Shown: piece after piece, positions 6,984 through 16,533 of the stretch | Numbering within the stretch: the stretch's first letter is position 1 | Layout: every line of letters begins with the position of its first letter | Assembly (NCBI GenBank): GCA_902492505.1 | Contig: CABULU010000007.1 | Coordinates: 1-49,337, forward strand | Direction of reading: 5' to 3' | DNA: 49,337 nt | From: an uncultured Eubacteriales bacterium | GTDB lineage: Bacteria; Bacillota; Clostridia; Oscillospirales; QAKW01 | The notes under the pieces: generated by a model | Told to the model about the DNA's origin: nothing | The model's database searches: none | What the model saw: only the letters and a program-made list of their open reading frames with translations | Program-made: the position numbers and the translations under genes

Positions 6984-9154
6984 TGGACATAATTGAAGCC
7001 CTTACAAAAGAATTCAGTTTAAAACGTACAAACGTTGAAAATACCGTCAAGTTGATTGACGACGGAAATACCATACCGTTTATCGCTCGTTATCGAAAAG
7101 AGCTCACAGGTTCTTTGGACGATCAGATACTGAGAGAGCTTGCTGAGAGGCTGGAGTATCTGCGCAATCTTGAAACGCAGCGTGAAAAAGTCGCAGCATC
7201 CATTACAGAGCAGGGAGCTATGACAGATGAAATAGCCGCAGCCCTTGAAGCGGCGGCAACGCTTGCCGAAGTTGAGGATATTTACCGTCCATATAAACCC
7301 AAGAAAAAAACCCGCGCCTCTGTGGCACGCGAGAAAGGGCTTATGCCACTTGCAGAAAAAATTTTCGCACAGAAAATAGGATATCCCGGACTTTCAGAAC
7401 TTGCAAAAAACTATATTGACCCCGCTAAGGGCGTTGAAGACGAAAAAAGTGCACTTTCGGGCGCAAGCGATATTATTGCAGAAATGATATCCGACGATGC
7501 GGCGGTTCGCGGCGGACTCCGAACCGTCTGCCTTGAACACGGCAGTATACGCTCCGAAGGTGCAGCGGACGAGTTGGGCGTGTACGAAATGTACAAAGAA
7601 TTTTCAGAACCGATAAAATCCATACCCGGTCACAGAATTCTGGCACTCAACCGGGGAGAGCGCGAAAAAGCTCTGAAGGTATCAATTGATTTTGACCGTG
7701 TACGTGCAATGGAAATCGTTTGCCGCAACCACGTTAAAGGCTCGGGCGAATGTTCACAGTTTGTGCGCGCCGCGGCAGAAGATGCATACGATAGGCTTAT
7801 ATTTCCCGCATTAGAACGGGAAATAAGAAATATACTTACCGAGCGCGCACAGGAAAGCGCTATAAAAGTATTTGCCGTCAACCTTCGCCAGCTTTTAATG
7901 CAGCCTCCCGTAAAAAATAGGGTTACACTCGGACTTGACCCTGGATACCGTACAGGCTGCAAGATTGCCGTTGTAGACGGCACCGGGAAAGTACTGGACA
8001 CAGGCGTTATTTATCCTGCTCCGCCCCACAGTAAAATAGAACAGGCAAAATCGACAGTCAAAACGCTTGTCAAAAAATACGGCGTAACCATGTTTGCCAT
8101 CGGCAACGGCACAGCGTCGCATGAAACAGAGGTATTTGCCGCACAGGTCATACGCGAGCTTGACTGCGGTATAACATACATGGTGGTAAGCGAGGCAGGT
8201 GCTTCGGTTTACTCCGCCTCAAAGCTTGCTGCAAAGGAATTTCCCGACTTCGACGTATCTCTGCGAAGCGCTGTTTCTATTGCAAGGCGGCTTCAGGACC
8301 CACTTGCAGAGCTTGTCAAAATAGACCCGAAAGCGATAGGAGTCGGGCAGTACCAGCATGATATGCCGCAGGCGCACTTAAGCGACGCTCTTGATGGTGT
8401 GGTGGAGGACTGCGTAAACTCGGTCGGAGTCGATCTCAACACGGCTTCCGCACCTCTGCTGTCGCGAGTATCAGGTATAGGCAGCGCTCTTGCAAACAAT
8501 ATCGTAATCTACCGTCAGGAAAACGGTGCGTTCAGTTCACGAACACAACTGAAAAAAGTACCTAAGCTCGGTCCGCGCGCCTTTGAGCAGTGCGCAGGAT
8601 TTCTGCGCGTGAGCGAAAGCAAAAATATGCTTGACAGCACTGCCGTACACCCAGAAAGCTATGCCGCGGCAAAGGCTCTCTTGGAAAAATGCGGCTTTGA
8701 TATAAAAAAAGTAAAAACATCCGATTTACAGTCTCTGATGGATAAGGCAAAGTCATATGGTTTCTCAAAATTATGCCATGAACTCAGTATAGGCGAACCG
8801 ACACTTACCGACATTATAAACGAGCTCATGAAACCCGGTCGCGACCCGCGCGACGAGCTGCCTGCTCCCCTGTTGCGCACGGACGTTATAGGCATGGAGG
8901 ATTTAAAGCCCGGAATGGAGCTTACAGGCACTGTAAGAAACGTTATCGACTTCGGCGCGTTTATTGATGTCGGCGTTCATCAGGACGGTCTTGTACACGT
9001 TTCCAAAATAACCAAAAAGTATATAAAACATCCGTCTGAAATACTCAATGTGGGCGATATCGTCAAGGTATGGGTGCTTTCTGTCGATACTGATAAAAAA
9101 AGAATTTCGCTCACAATGATTGACCCTAACGAAAAAGAGCGCAAAATGAACTGA
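6983..9154 (+). CDS. tex: Tex family RNA-binding transcription accessory protein
   Basis: A 723-aa full-length Tex protein, a nucleic-acid-binding factor related to eukaryotic Spt6. Domain order: N-terminal helical Tex domain (1-~190), YqgF/RNase H-like domain (from ~314, LGLDPGYRTGCKIAVVD), tandem helix-hairpin-helix (from ~494, VSGIGSALANNIVIYR and VPKLGPRAFEQCAG), and a C-terminal S1 RNA-binding domain (from ~640, GTVRNVIDFGAFIDVGVHQDG). The ATG overlaps the upstream stop by one base, so it is coupled to the phosphatase. Pyruvate kinase follows after 40 nt. Confidence 0.95.
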   Translation: MDIIEALTKEFSLKRTNVENTVKLIDDGNTIPFIARYRKELTGSLDDQILRELAERLEYLRNLETQREKVAASITEQGAMTDEIAAALEAAATLAEVEDIYRPYKPKKKTRASVAREKGLMPLAEKIFAQKIGYPGLSELAKNYIDPAKGVEDEKSALSGASDIIAEMISDDAAVRGGLRTVCLEHGSIRSEGAADELGVYEMYKEFSEPIKSIPGHRILALNRGEREKALKVSIDFDRVRAMEIVCRNHVKGSGECSQFVRAAAEDAYDRLIFPALEREIRNILTERAQESAIKVFAVNLRQLLMQPPVKNRVTLGLDPGYRTGCKIAVVDGTGKVLDTGVIYPAPPHSKIEQAKSTVKTLVKKYGVTMFAIGNGTASHETEVFAAQVIRELDCGITYMVVSEAGASVYSASKLAAKEFPDFDVSLRSAVSIARRLQDPLAELVKIDPKAIGVGQYQHDMPQAHLSDALDGVVEDCVNSVGVDLNTASAPLLSRVSGIGSALANNIVIYRQENGAFSSRTQLKKVPKLGPRAFEQCAGFLRVSESKNMLDSTAVHPESYAAAKALLEKCGFDIKKVKTSDLQSLMDKAKSYGFSKLCHELSIGEPTLTDIINELMKPGRDPRDELPAPLLRTDVIGMEDLKPGMELTGTVRNVIDFGAFIDVGVHQDGLVHVSKITKKYIKHPSEILNVGDIVKVWVLSVDTDKKRISLTMIDPNEKERKMN

Positions 9155-9194
9155 TTAAAATGACCGATAATTAACTGAAAGGAGCAACTAAAAC

Positions 9195-10613
9195 ATGAGA
9201 AAAACAAAAATCGTATGCACAATCGGTCCTGCGTGTTCAAACGAAGAGACGCTGACCGGAATGTGCCTTGCCGGCATGAATGTTGCAAGGCTGAATTTCT
9301 CACATGGTGATTATGACGAACATTCACACAATATAGAAATTATTAAAAAAGTACGGGAAAAACTGAAGCTTCCGATTGCAATAATGCTGGATACTAAAGG
9401 ACCGGAATACAGAATAAAAACATTTAAAGACAACAAGAAAATAAATCTGAACGACGGAGACAGTTTTACCTTTACAACCAAAGACATCGAGGGCGATGAC
9501 AAAATGGTTTCGGTCAACTACAAGGGACTGCCGCACGACCTTGAGACCGGAGATACAATACTCTTAAATAACGGTCTGATGGTATTTAAAGTTGAAAAAC
9601 TGTCGGATACGGACGCCGAATGCCGGGTTATCACCGGCGGTGAGCTGTCCGGCAGAAAGAGCATGAGCTTTCCCGGAAAAGTGCTGAAGCAGAAATATTT
9701 GAGTGAACAGGATAAAAGCGACATCGCCTTCGGTGTGAAAAACGAAATTGACTTTATCGCATGCTCCTTTGTATCCTGCAAGCAGGATCTTTTAGACGTC
9801 AAAAAGTATTTGTCAGAAATCGGTGCTCATGACATAGATATAATTGCCAAAATTGAAAATCGCAGCGGCATTGAAAACATTGAAGAAATCTGTGAGGAAT
9901 GCGACGGAATAATGGTTGCTCGCGGCGATCTTGGCGTTGAAATACCATTTGAAGAAGTACCTATAATTCAAAAACAACTTATCACAAAATGCAGGCTGCT
10001 CGGTAAACGTGTAATAACCGCAACCGAAATGCTGGAATCCATGATTTACAATGCACGCCCGACAAGAGCGGAAATTTCCGACGTTGCAAATGCTGTTTAC
10101 GACGGCACCAGCGCCGTTATGCTTTCAGGAGAAACCGCAGCCGGAAAATATCCGGTTCAGTCGGTTCGGGCAATGGCAAGCATTGCCGAATGTACCGAAA
10201 ACAACATAGACTACAAAACACGTTTTGCCGAGTCGGAATTTAAGATTCGAAACACACTGGATGCAATATCACACGCTACCTGCGGCATGGCGATTGACAT
10301 CGAGGCAAAGCTGATAGCAGTTTGTTCACTTTCCGGAATGACAGCACGGATGGTATCGCGTTTTCGCCCGCCTATTGACATATTGGGACTTACAACAAAC
10401 GAGCGTACACTGCGAAAGCTATCTCTGTCATGGGGAGTTACGCCTGTCATGTGCGACGAATTCAATTCAACAGACGTTCTGTTCTATACAGCCAACCGCA
10501 TTTCAAAGGCAACATTCTCTTTGAAAAAAGGGGACAGAATAGTCATAACGGGCGGAATCACCAACGGAATTTCAGGGAACACCAACCTAATCAAGGTGGA
10601 TACAATAGGATAA
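9195..10613 (+). CDS. pyk: Pyruvate kinase
   Basis: A 472-aa glycolytic enzyme making pyruvate and ATP from phosphoenolpyruvate and ADP. The N-terminus RKTKIVCTIGPAC, NFSHGDYDEH (Mg/K site), MLDTKGPE, the active-site helix with IMVARGDLGVEIP and ATEMLESM are all intact, and the length is that of the short form without the C-terminal PEP-utiliser extension. GAAAGGAG lies upstream of ATG 9195. It is followed 6 nt later by the PerM-type gene, suggesting an operon that continues from the phosphatase and tex. Confidence 0.97.
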   Translation: MRKTKIVCTIGPACSNEETLTGMCLAGMNVARLNFSHGDYDEHSHNIEIIKKVREKLKLPIAIMLDTKGPEYRIKTFKDNKKINLNDGDSFTFTTKDIEGDDKMVSVNYKGLPHDLETGDTILLNNGLMVFKVEKLSDTDAECRVITGGELSGRKSMSFPGKVLKQKYLSEQDKSDIAFGVKNEIDFIACSFVSCKQDLLDVKKYLSEIGAHDIDIIAKIENRSGIENIEEICEECDGIMVARGDLGVEIPFEEVPIIQKQLITKCRLLGKRVITATEMLESMIYNARPTRAEISDVANAVYDGTSAVMLSGETAAGKYPVQSVRAMASIAECTENNIDYKTRFAESEFKIRNTLDAISHATCGMAIDIEAKLIAVCSLSGMTARMVSRFRPPIDILGLTTNERTLRKLSLSWGVTPVMCDEFNSTDVLFYTANRISKATFSLKKGDRIVITGGITNGISGNTNLIKVDTIG

Positions 10614-10619
10614 TGAAAA

Positions 10620-11795
10620 ATGAAAATTTCAAATGAACCTACCAAAAAAATACTGTTTATAAGCTTTTGCATAATTGCAATGTTTACCGTGGCGCTGAAC
10701 ATAGGCAGTGTTTTCAGCTGGCTGTCTGCCATGCTGAAAATGCTGACCCCCGTCATCGGCGGCTTTTGCACCGCTTTTATTCTCAATATTGTGATGAAGC
10801 TGTTTGAGCAAAAGGTGTTTGTGTTCTTAGACCGAAGCAAGCGTTGGAAAAAGCTGCGGCGACCGCTGAGCCTTATCGCCTCACTGCTCGTATTTATCGG
10901 TGCAATAACAATTATTCTGCTTGTAATTATTCCGCAGGTAAGAGCTACCGTACAATCAATAGTAGAAGGCTTCCCGGCATTCTCGGAGCGCGCGCTGCAA
11001 TTTATCGAAGACACACTTGAACGCTTCGATATAACGCATGAGCGTATCTCGCAGATTTTGCTTGGCGGCGAAGAGCTGATGACAAAGGTAGGAAATTTCA
11101 TAAAAAACAACCTGAACGGATTTTTAAAATCGGCAAGCGTCATCGGCGGCTCGGTAGTAAGTGTCGTCGCAAATATATTCTTAAGTCTCTTTATTGCAAT
11201 TTATCTGCTCACAGGCAAGGAGATGATTATAAACCAGTGCCGCCGCCTCGCAGGCGCACTTTTCAGCGACAAAATATACAACAGAATATCTCGGGTGATG
11301 AGTTTATCAAATAAAGCATTTGCCAATTTCATCAGCGGGCAGTTTATCGAAGCCATCATTCTCGGAGTTCTCTGCTTTTTGGGAATGCTTATATTTCGCT
11401 TTCCGTATCCCGCCGTGGTCGGCGTTCTTGTCGGCGTATCAGCGCTTATCCCAATACTCGGTGCATGGATAGGCGGCGGACTTTCAGCCATACTTATACT
11501 TATAAACAACCCGATTAAAGCCCTTTGGTTTCTTGTATTTCTTATCGTTCTCCAGCAACTTGAGGGAAACTTCATATACCCGCGCGTGGTCGGCAGACAG
11601 GTCGGTCTGCCCGGTGTATGGGTGCTTATGGCAGTAATTATAGGCAACGGTGTATATGGTGCGCTGGGTGCGCTTATGGCGGTGCCGATAGCTTCGGTTG
11701 TTTATACTCTTCTTTCTGATTTTACGGCGTACAGAAGCGAATTAAAAAGAAAACGCGCCGCCGTGACGGAAAACACGGAAAAAAGTCAGTCATGA
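10620..11795 (+). CDS. AI-2E/PerM family transporter
   Basis: A 391-aa polytopic membrane protein. N-terminal spans (about 12-60 and 80-110) are followed by an amphipathic central segment (110-175) and a hydrophobic C-terminal half. Typical family sequence includes FISGQFIEAIILGVLCFLGM, YPAVVGVLVGVSALIPILGA and QLEGNFIYPRVVGRQVGLP. Family members have been assigned AI-2 export, Na+/H+ antiport or permease roles, so the substrate here is open. AGGA lies 9 nt before the ATG. Its stop overlaps the FkbM gene start (ATGA). Confidence 0.92.
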   Translation: MKISNEPTKKILFISFCIIAMFTVALNIGSVFSWLSAMLKMLTPVIGGFCTAFILNIVMKLFEQKVFVFLDRSKRWKKLRRPLSLIASLLVFIGAITIILLVIIPQVRATVQSIVEGFPAFSERALQFIEDTLERFDITHERISQILLGGEELMTKVGNFIKNNLNGFLKSASVIGGSVVSVVANIFLSLFIAIYLLTGKEMIINQCRRLAGALFSDKIYNRISRVMSLSNKAFANFISGQFIEAIILGVLCFLGMLIFRFPYPAVVGVLVGVSALIPILGAWIGGGLSAILILINNPIKALWFLVFLIVLQQLEGNFIYPRVVGRQVGLPGVWVLMAVIIGNGVYGALGALMAVPIASVVYTLLSDFTAYRSELKRKRAAVTENTEKSQS

Positions 11796-12835
11796 CAGAC
11801 CTTTGGACAAGGCTGAAAACACGCAGTAAGCCTATATTCATTTACGGTATGGGCAACGGTGCCCAAAAATTGTTCGGTATACTTGAAAAGTACAAAATAC
11901 CGGTATGCGGCGTATTCGCGAGCGACGAATTTGTAAGAGATAAATGCTTCAACGGCTTTAAAATTAAAAGCTACGGTGATGTGCGCCGGGAATACGGAGA
12001 TATCATCGTACTAACGGCATTCGGCTCTAACAGGCGGAATGTTATAGACAACATAATAAGAATTGCCGGTGAATGCGAACTTTACGCACCCGACATCCCT
12101 GTATACGGAAATACGCTTTTTAATAACGACTACTTCCACGCAAACATAAAAGACCTTGAGTTTGTCAGGTCACTGCTGAGTGACGAATATTCAAAAAACG
12201 TCTTTGACAGTATCGTAAATTATAAACTGTCAGGAAATATAAGGTACCTTATCGGATGCGAATGTGATAAAAGCGAACCGTTTAAAAATATCCTAAAGCT
12301 GAAAAAAGATGAGATTTTTGTAGATCTCGGTGCATACCGCGCAGATACTGTACTGGAATTTTTAAAATATGCAAAAAGCTTTAAAAAAATATATGCCGTA
12401 GAGCCCGACCGCAAAACTTTTGCCAAGCTGAAACAGCAGCTTAGCTGCAAGTCGGACGCCGGAGATATTGTCTGTATAAACGCCGCTGCCGGAGCGTTTG
12501 AAAGCAGTGGAAGGTTAGAAGCCAACAGAGGCAGAAGCTCGCACTTGTCGGATAAAGGTCAGCCGGTGCAGGTCGTAACTGTCGACGGTATATTAAACGG
12601 ACAACGCGCAACATATATAAAATTTGACGTAGAGGGCGGCGAACACGCCGCAATAGATGGCGCAAGACAAACAATACAATCCTTTAAACCCCGCCTTAAA
12701 ATTGCGGCGTACCACCGCACGCAGGATTTGACTGAGATTGTAAAGCAGGTATTGGAAATACGAGACGACTACAAGGTTTATATGCGTCATCATCCATATA
12801 TTCCGGCATGGGATACAGACTATTATTTCATATAA
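11792..12835 (+). CDS. FkbM family methyltransferase with N-terminal Rossmann-like domain
   Basis: A 347-aa two-part protein. Residues ~1-110 contain FIYGMGNGAQKLF and VCGVFASDEF, resembling the nucleotide/sugar-binding Rossmann domain found before glycan-modifying enzymes. The second part is an FkbM-type SAM methyltransferase: DEIFVDLGAYRADTV (SAM loop, ~175-187), YAVEPDRKTF and YIKFDVEGGEHAAI (~275-288). FkbM enzymes mostly O-methylate sugars or polyketides. Overlapping the transporter stop by 4 bases suggests coupling. No glycosyltransferase lies nearby, so the acceptor is unknown. A bidirectional terminator follows. Confidence 0.85.
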   Translation: MTDLWTRLKTRSKPIFIYGMGNGAQKLFGILEKYKIPVCGVFASDEFVRDKCFNGFKIKSYGDVRREYGDIIVLTAFGSNRRNVIDNIIRIAGECELYAPDIPVYGNTLFNNDYFHANIKDLEFVRSLLSDEYSKNVFDSIVNYKLSGNIRYLIGCECDKSEPFKNILKLKKDEIFVDLGAYRADTVLEFLKYAKSFKKIYAVEPDRKTFAKLKQQLSCKSDAGDIVCINAAAGAFESSGRLEANRGRSSHLSDKGQPVQVVTVDGILNGQRATYIKFDVEGGEHAAIDGARQTIQSFKPRLKIAAYHRTQDLTEIVKQVLEIRDDYKVYMRHHPYIPAWDTDYYFI

Positions 12836-12864
12836 AAAGCGAAGCTGTAAACACTTCGCTTTTT
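12834..12864. terminator. Bidirectional terminator between convergent genes
   Basis: An 11-bp perfect stem, AAAAAGCGAAG (12834-12844) with CTTCGCTTTTT (12854-12864), and a 9-nt loop. It has T-runs on both strands and serves both the FkbM gene (+) and the EEP gene (-). Confidence 0.9.
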
Positions 12865-12868
12865 AACT

Positions 12869-13621
12869 TTATATATTCAGATGAGCCAGCACTCCGTAAT
12901 GGTCCGACTGTACAGTTTTATCGTCATGTACATCTACAATTTCAAATCTGTCGCACCCTATATTCCGGCTCAGATATATGTAGTCTATAATTATCGGAGT
13001 ATGCTCTCCGAACCCATGAAAGGTTATACCGTCCGTTGTCGTTTTCGCAGCAGATCTTGCATCTTGGAGCAGCGTATTGGTAACGGCAATTACCCTTGAA
13101 TCGGGTTGCGCGTTAAAGTCTCCCGTAAGAATAAGCGGCATACCGTCACCGAACCGCTGACGGATAAAAGCACATATCTGTTCAATGCCCTTTACCTGAG
13201 CCGTCATACCAACATGATCAAGATGAGTGTTGACAAAGGCAAACTGCCTCCCACTTTCAAGTTCACGAAAAAGCGCCCAGCATGTAATACGCACGCATCT
13301 GGCATCCCAACCAAGAGATGAAACAGTCGGCGTCTCGGACAACCAAAAATGCCCGCAGTTTAACATCTCAACCCGCGCGGGATTCCAATAAATCGGGGTA
13401 CCTTCGAGATTTTTTTCACTGCGGTAGACAAGATAATGCTCAAAATCAGAAAGGTCCTTATCAAAATACTCTTTCCAAACAGGCGTCACCTCCTGAAATC
13501 CTATTATATCGGCACCGCTCTCACGCACGGCGCGCTGCATCATCGGACGACGCATTTCAAATGAATTTTTACCCTCCACGCCCCAGCACATAACATTTTG
13601 ACTGAGTATTTTAAGCGACAT
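12869..13621 (-). CDS. Endonuclease/exonuclease/phosphatase (EEP) family hydrolase
   Basis: A 250-aa EEP-superfamily metal-dependent phosphoesterase. Landmarks: SQNVM (Asn9), IGFQEV (Glu44), FVNTHLDHVG, LTGDFNAQPDS, IDYIYLS and the terminal SDHYGVLAHL. There is no signal peptide on the chosen start, so it is probably cytoplasmic. The start ATG 13621 has GGGAGG 9 nt upstream and fits the family N-terminus; a longer in-frame reading to 13711 would run past the promoter at 13647-13675. Members hydrolyse phosphodiesters in nucleic acids, lipids or sugar phosphates, and the substrate is not predictable. A related but distinct EEP gene begins at 49067. Confidence 0.88.
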   Translation of the reverse strand: MSLKILSQNVMCWGVEGKNSFEMRRPMMQRAVRESGADIIGFQEVTPVWKEYFDKDLSDFEHYLVYRSEKNLEGTPIYWNPARVEMLNCGHFWLSETPTVSSLGWDARCVRITCWALFRELESGRQFAFVNTHLDHVGMTAQVKGIEQICAFIRQRFGDGMPLILTGDFNAQPDSRVIAVTNTLLQDARSAAKTTTDGITFHGFGEHTPIIIDYIYLSRNIGCDRFEIVDVHDDKTVQSDHYGVLAHLNI

Positions 13622-13646
13622 TATACATATCCTCCCGTTTTTTACG

Positions 13647-13675
13647 ATTATAACATCAAAAAGACAATTTAACAA
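13647..13675 (-). promoter_or_regulatory. Promoter of EEP hydrolase gene
   Basis: Minus strand TTGTTA (13670-13675), 17-bp spacer, TATAAT (13647-13652). It is divergent from the GH20 promoter, with a short leader of about 20 nt. Confidence 0.65.
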
Positions 13676-13698
13676 CACATAAAGGCAAAAAAGTATGA

Positions 13699-13727
13699 TT
13701 GACTTTAACACCCGATAAATATATACT
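13699..13727 (+). promoter_or_regulatory. Promoter of GH20 gene
   Basis: TTGACT (13699-13704), 17-bp spacer, TATACT (13722-13727). GGGAGG follows in the leader before ATG 13760. Confidence 0.7.
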
Positions 13728-13759
13728 TAAATCAATGAAAAAAGGGAGGTTTTTAAAAA

Positions 13760-15628
13760 ATGTACACGCTTGATTTACTGCCCGCAGAACTGAAAACGGG
13801 CGCGGCGGAACTTTGTTCTATGCTGGAAATTCCGACTTCAGATGCCGGAATACCAATTACGGCAAAGCAAGGCGACATGTCGATTGAGAAATGCGAAAAC
13901 GGCGTTGTTATCACATACAACACCAAACCGCAGTTTTTCAGAATGCTCTCAATGCTGACAGGCAGGGTTGAGGGAAAATACTGTGAAAATCCGCGTCAGA
14001 CGATGCTGTGCTACATGGCAGATCAGTCAAGAAACGCTGTTATGAATATGAATACGGCAAAGCGCATGATACGTTATCTCGCTGCGCTGGGCTTTGACTC
14101 TCTGATGCTGTACACAGAAGATACATATGAAGTAAAGGGTCAGCCCTATTTCGGTTATATGCGCGGACGCTGGACACAGGACGAACTTAAAGAGCTTGTT
14201 GCATACGGCGAACTGTTCGGCATTGAGCTTATTCCCTGCATTCAGGCACTGGCTCATCTCAAGCGCATGATGCGCTGGAAGTGCTACAAAGACATTATTG
14301 ACTTCGACGACATACTTCTTGCCGGCGACGAAAAGACATATGCATTTATAGAAGATACATTCAAGGCGTGCGCAGCATGCTTTAAAAGCCGCAAAATAAA
14401 CTTAGGTCTTGACGAGGCGCATATGCTGGGACTGGGTAAATATCTCGACAAAAACGGCTATCACAATCGCTCAGAGATTATGCTATCACACCTTAAAAGA
14501 ATTTGTGAAATTGCAGAAAAATACAACTTCCATCCCATGATGTGGAGTGACATGTTCTTCCGTCTCGCTTTCGGAACATATTATGTAAAATCGGGCGAGA
14601 TTACAAAAGAGGTCAGAGACAAGGTTCCTCATAATCTCACGCTTATCTACTGGGATTATTACACCTCCGACAAGGAAATGTTTTCGCATATGGTTAAATG
14701 TCACAAGTCTTTTGACAACCCGATTGCATTTGCGGGCGGCTGCCATAAGTGGGGCGGTTTTGTTGCAAACAACATGGTGACATACGAGCTGGAGAGCATG
14801 CATATTGACGAGTGTATAAAAGAGGGCCTCACCCAGATAATCGCCACCGGCTGGGGTGACGACGGTGCTGAGGCAGCGCATTTTTCAATAGCGCCCGGGC
14901 TTACGGTCTACGCAGAAAAATGCTACAAAGGCAGCTTTGACAGAGAGTGGTTTGATGCGCGTTTTGAGAACATTTTCAAAATACCCATGAAGCCTTTTGA
15001 GATTATGGATGCTGTTGACTGCCCGCCAGGATTCAAGACGCCTGAGAGCGGCAGACGCACGTATTTCCATAAGGCAATGGTATATTTCGACGTGCTGACC
15101 GGACTTTTAAACAAACATATAAAAAGGGATGAGGCGCAGAAATTTTATGCGGATATGGCGCACGCTCTCGAACCGTATTGTGATAACAAAAATTTCGGAT
15201 ATGTTGTAGAGGTAGCACGCTCTGTGGCAAAGCTGAATTCCTATAAGGCGACAATACCGCATGACCTTCGCACAGCATACGGCAAAAAGGACAAAAACGC
15301 GCTTGCAGAACTTGCAAAAAAGGATATCCCCGCTCTTATAGAAGCTGCCGACAAGCTTTTAAAAGCGGTTGAAACCCAGTGGAGGCTGGAAAGCCGCGCA
15401 TTTGGACTGGAGGTTCAGCAGTTGCGTCTGGGCGGAATGAAGCAGCGCTTAAACGGCGTTATCGATGTAATTAACGCCTATTGTAACGGTTCTATTGATA
15501 AAATAGACGAGTTGGAGGAGCAGGTGCTGTGGTACGACTGCCGCACGGAAGACGGAGATGATCTGACACCAGAACGCGGAACAGGAAACACAGGCTGGAG
15601 AAACACTTCTACCGTCAATATTATTTAA
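13760..15628 (+). CDS. Glycoside hydrolase family 20 beta-hexosaminidase-like enzyme
   Basis: A 622-aa GH20-type protein. A short N-terminal domain precedes the TIM barrel, which includes ALGFDSLMLYTEDTYE, a substrate-loop region around IPCIQALAHLKR, and the catalytic Asp-Glu pair in LGLDEAH (Asp218-Glu219). The mechanism of GH20 uses the substrate's N-acetyl group, releasing terminal GlcNAc or GalNAc. There is no signal peptide, so it likely acts on imported oligosaccharides. The layout resembles the cytosolic streptococcal GH20C group. It is monocistronic with its own promoter and terminator. A ~200-residue helical C-terminal extension follows the barrel. Confidence 0.88.
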   Translation: MYTLDLLPAELKTGAAELCSMLEIPTSDAGIPITAKQGDMSIEKCENGVVITYNTKPQFFRMLSMLTGRVEGKYCENPRQTMLCYMADQSRNAVMNMNTAKRMIRYLAALGFDSLMLYTEDTYEVKGQPYFGYMRGRWTQDELKELVAYGELFGIELIPCIQALAHLKRMMRWKCYKDIIDFDDILLAGDEKTYAFIEDTFKACAACFKSRKINLGLDEAHMLGLGKYLDKNGYHNRSEIMLSHLKRICEIAEKYNFHPMMWSDMFFRLAFGTYYVKSGEITKEVRDKVPHNLTLIYWDYYTSDKEMFSHMVKCHKSFDNPIAFAGGCHKWGGFVANNMVTYELESMHIDECIKEGLTQIIATGWGDDGAEAAHFSIAPGLTVYAEKCYKGSFDREWFDARFENIFKIPMKPFEIMDAVDCPPGFKTPESGRRTYFHKAMVYFDVLTGLLNKHIKRDEAQKFYADMAHALEPYCDNKNFGYVVEVARSVAKLNSYKATIPHDLRTAYGKKDKNALAELAKKDIPALIEAADKLLKAVETQWRLESRAFGLEVQQLRLGGMKQRLNGVIDVINAYCNGSIDKIDELEEQVLWYDCRTEDGDDLTPERGTGNTGWRNTSTVNII

Positions 15629-15647
15629 TTTTACATTATATAAGACA

Positions 15648-15679
15648 AAAAACTCACTGCAAATTTGCAGTGAGTTTTT
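15648..15679. terminator. Bidirectional terminator (GH20 / operon A)
   Basis: A perfect 32-bp palindrome (arms 15648-15663 and 15664-15679, centre AAATTT) ending in TTTTT on either strand. It serves GH20 (+) and the end of minus-strand operon A. Confidence 0.9.
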
Positions 15680-15693
15680 ATCTATAAGAAAAT

Positions 15694-16530
15694 TTAATTC
15701 AGTATCTCAAGCAATGAATTATACGCCGTTGTAAAAGCCACTTCTCCCGGTATCTTATCCTTCTTATCGATTTCACCGTTTTCCAGCTTGTCAAGCCCAT
15801 GAAAATGCGAAAGATGCGGCTCAAGACTTAAAAAGCCGTGATAACCGTCCGAAAACGCATTATCAAGAATATCCTTAAGTCTGCCGTCACCCATACCAGG
15901 TGGCACAACATGACCTCCGTCATACAAAGCATCCTTGATATGTATATACTCAATATACGGCTTAAGCGCCTTATAAGCCTCAAGCGTATCAACTCCACAC
16001 TGAACAAAATTTGCGAAGTCAAATGTACACTTAAAATTATCTCCGTAAAAACGCTCCATAAGCTGCAGGCAACGCTCAAGATTATCACCGTAAATGCCCT
16101 TTTCATTTTCATGCAGAAGCACAACATCCGCTTTTTCGGCAGCGTCAACAAAACGTGACATACGGTTAAATACCTCATCCTTCAGCGTCTCATAATCCCC
16201 GTCCATATAGAAAGAAAAAACGCGAATATACCGGGTATCCAAAATTGCAGCAAAGGACAGCAGCTTTTCAAACATCTCAAAATGCTCTTTAAAGTCATTC
16301 GTTATCTTGATTTTACCTGCCGGCGAGCCGATTGCGGATATTTTTATATTTTCACGGTCAAGCTGAAGCTTGAGTGATTTTATCTCATCCTCGGTGAGCT
16401 CGGAAATGTTTTTTCCGTTAACCCCGCGCAGTTCGATATATTCTATGCCAAGCTTATGCAATAACGCGTACTGCTTTTGCATCATGGGATCGATTTCGTC
16501 CGCAAAGCCCGTCAGAATATAGTTTTTCAT
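15694..16530 (-). CDS. Sugar phosphate isomerase/epimerase (TIM barrel), operon A
   Basis: A 278-aa xylose-isomerase-like TIM barrel of the AP-endonuclease-2 fold. Likely metal ligands are visible in order: VVLLHENEKG (Glu), CTFDFANF (Asp), YIHIKDAL (His) and GFLSLEPHLS (Glu). A conserved GMGDG stands before the last strand. Members isomerise or epimerise free sugars, inosose or keto-sugar intermediates. It is the last gene of operon A, 3 nt after the SDR stop, with ribosome site GGGGGTG. The exact substrate is unknown. Confidence 0.88.
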   Translation of the reverse strand: MKNYILTGFADEIDPMMQKQYALLHKLGIEYIELRGVNGKNISELTEDEIKSLKLQLDRENIKISAIGSPAGKIKITNDFKEHFEMFEKLLSFAAILDTRYIRVFSFYMDGDYETLKDEVFNRMSRFVDAAEKADVVLLHENEKGIYGDNLERCLQLMERFYGDNFKCTFDFANFVQCGVDTLEAYKALKPYIEYIHIKDALYDGGHVVPPGMGDGRLKDILDNAFSDGYHGFLSLEPHLSHFHGLDKLENGEIDKKDKIPGEVAFTTAYNSLLEILN

Positions 16531-16533
16531 ATG

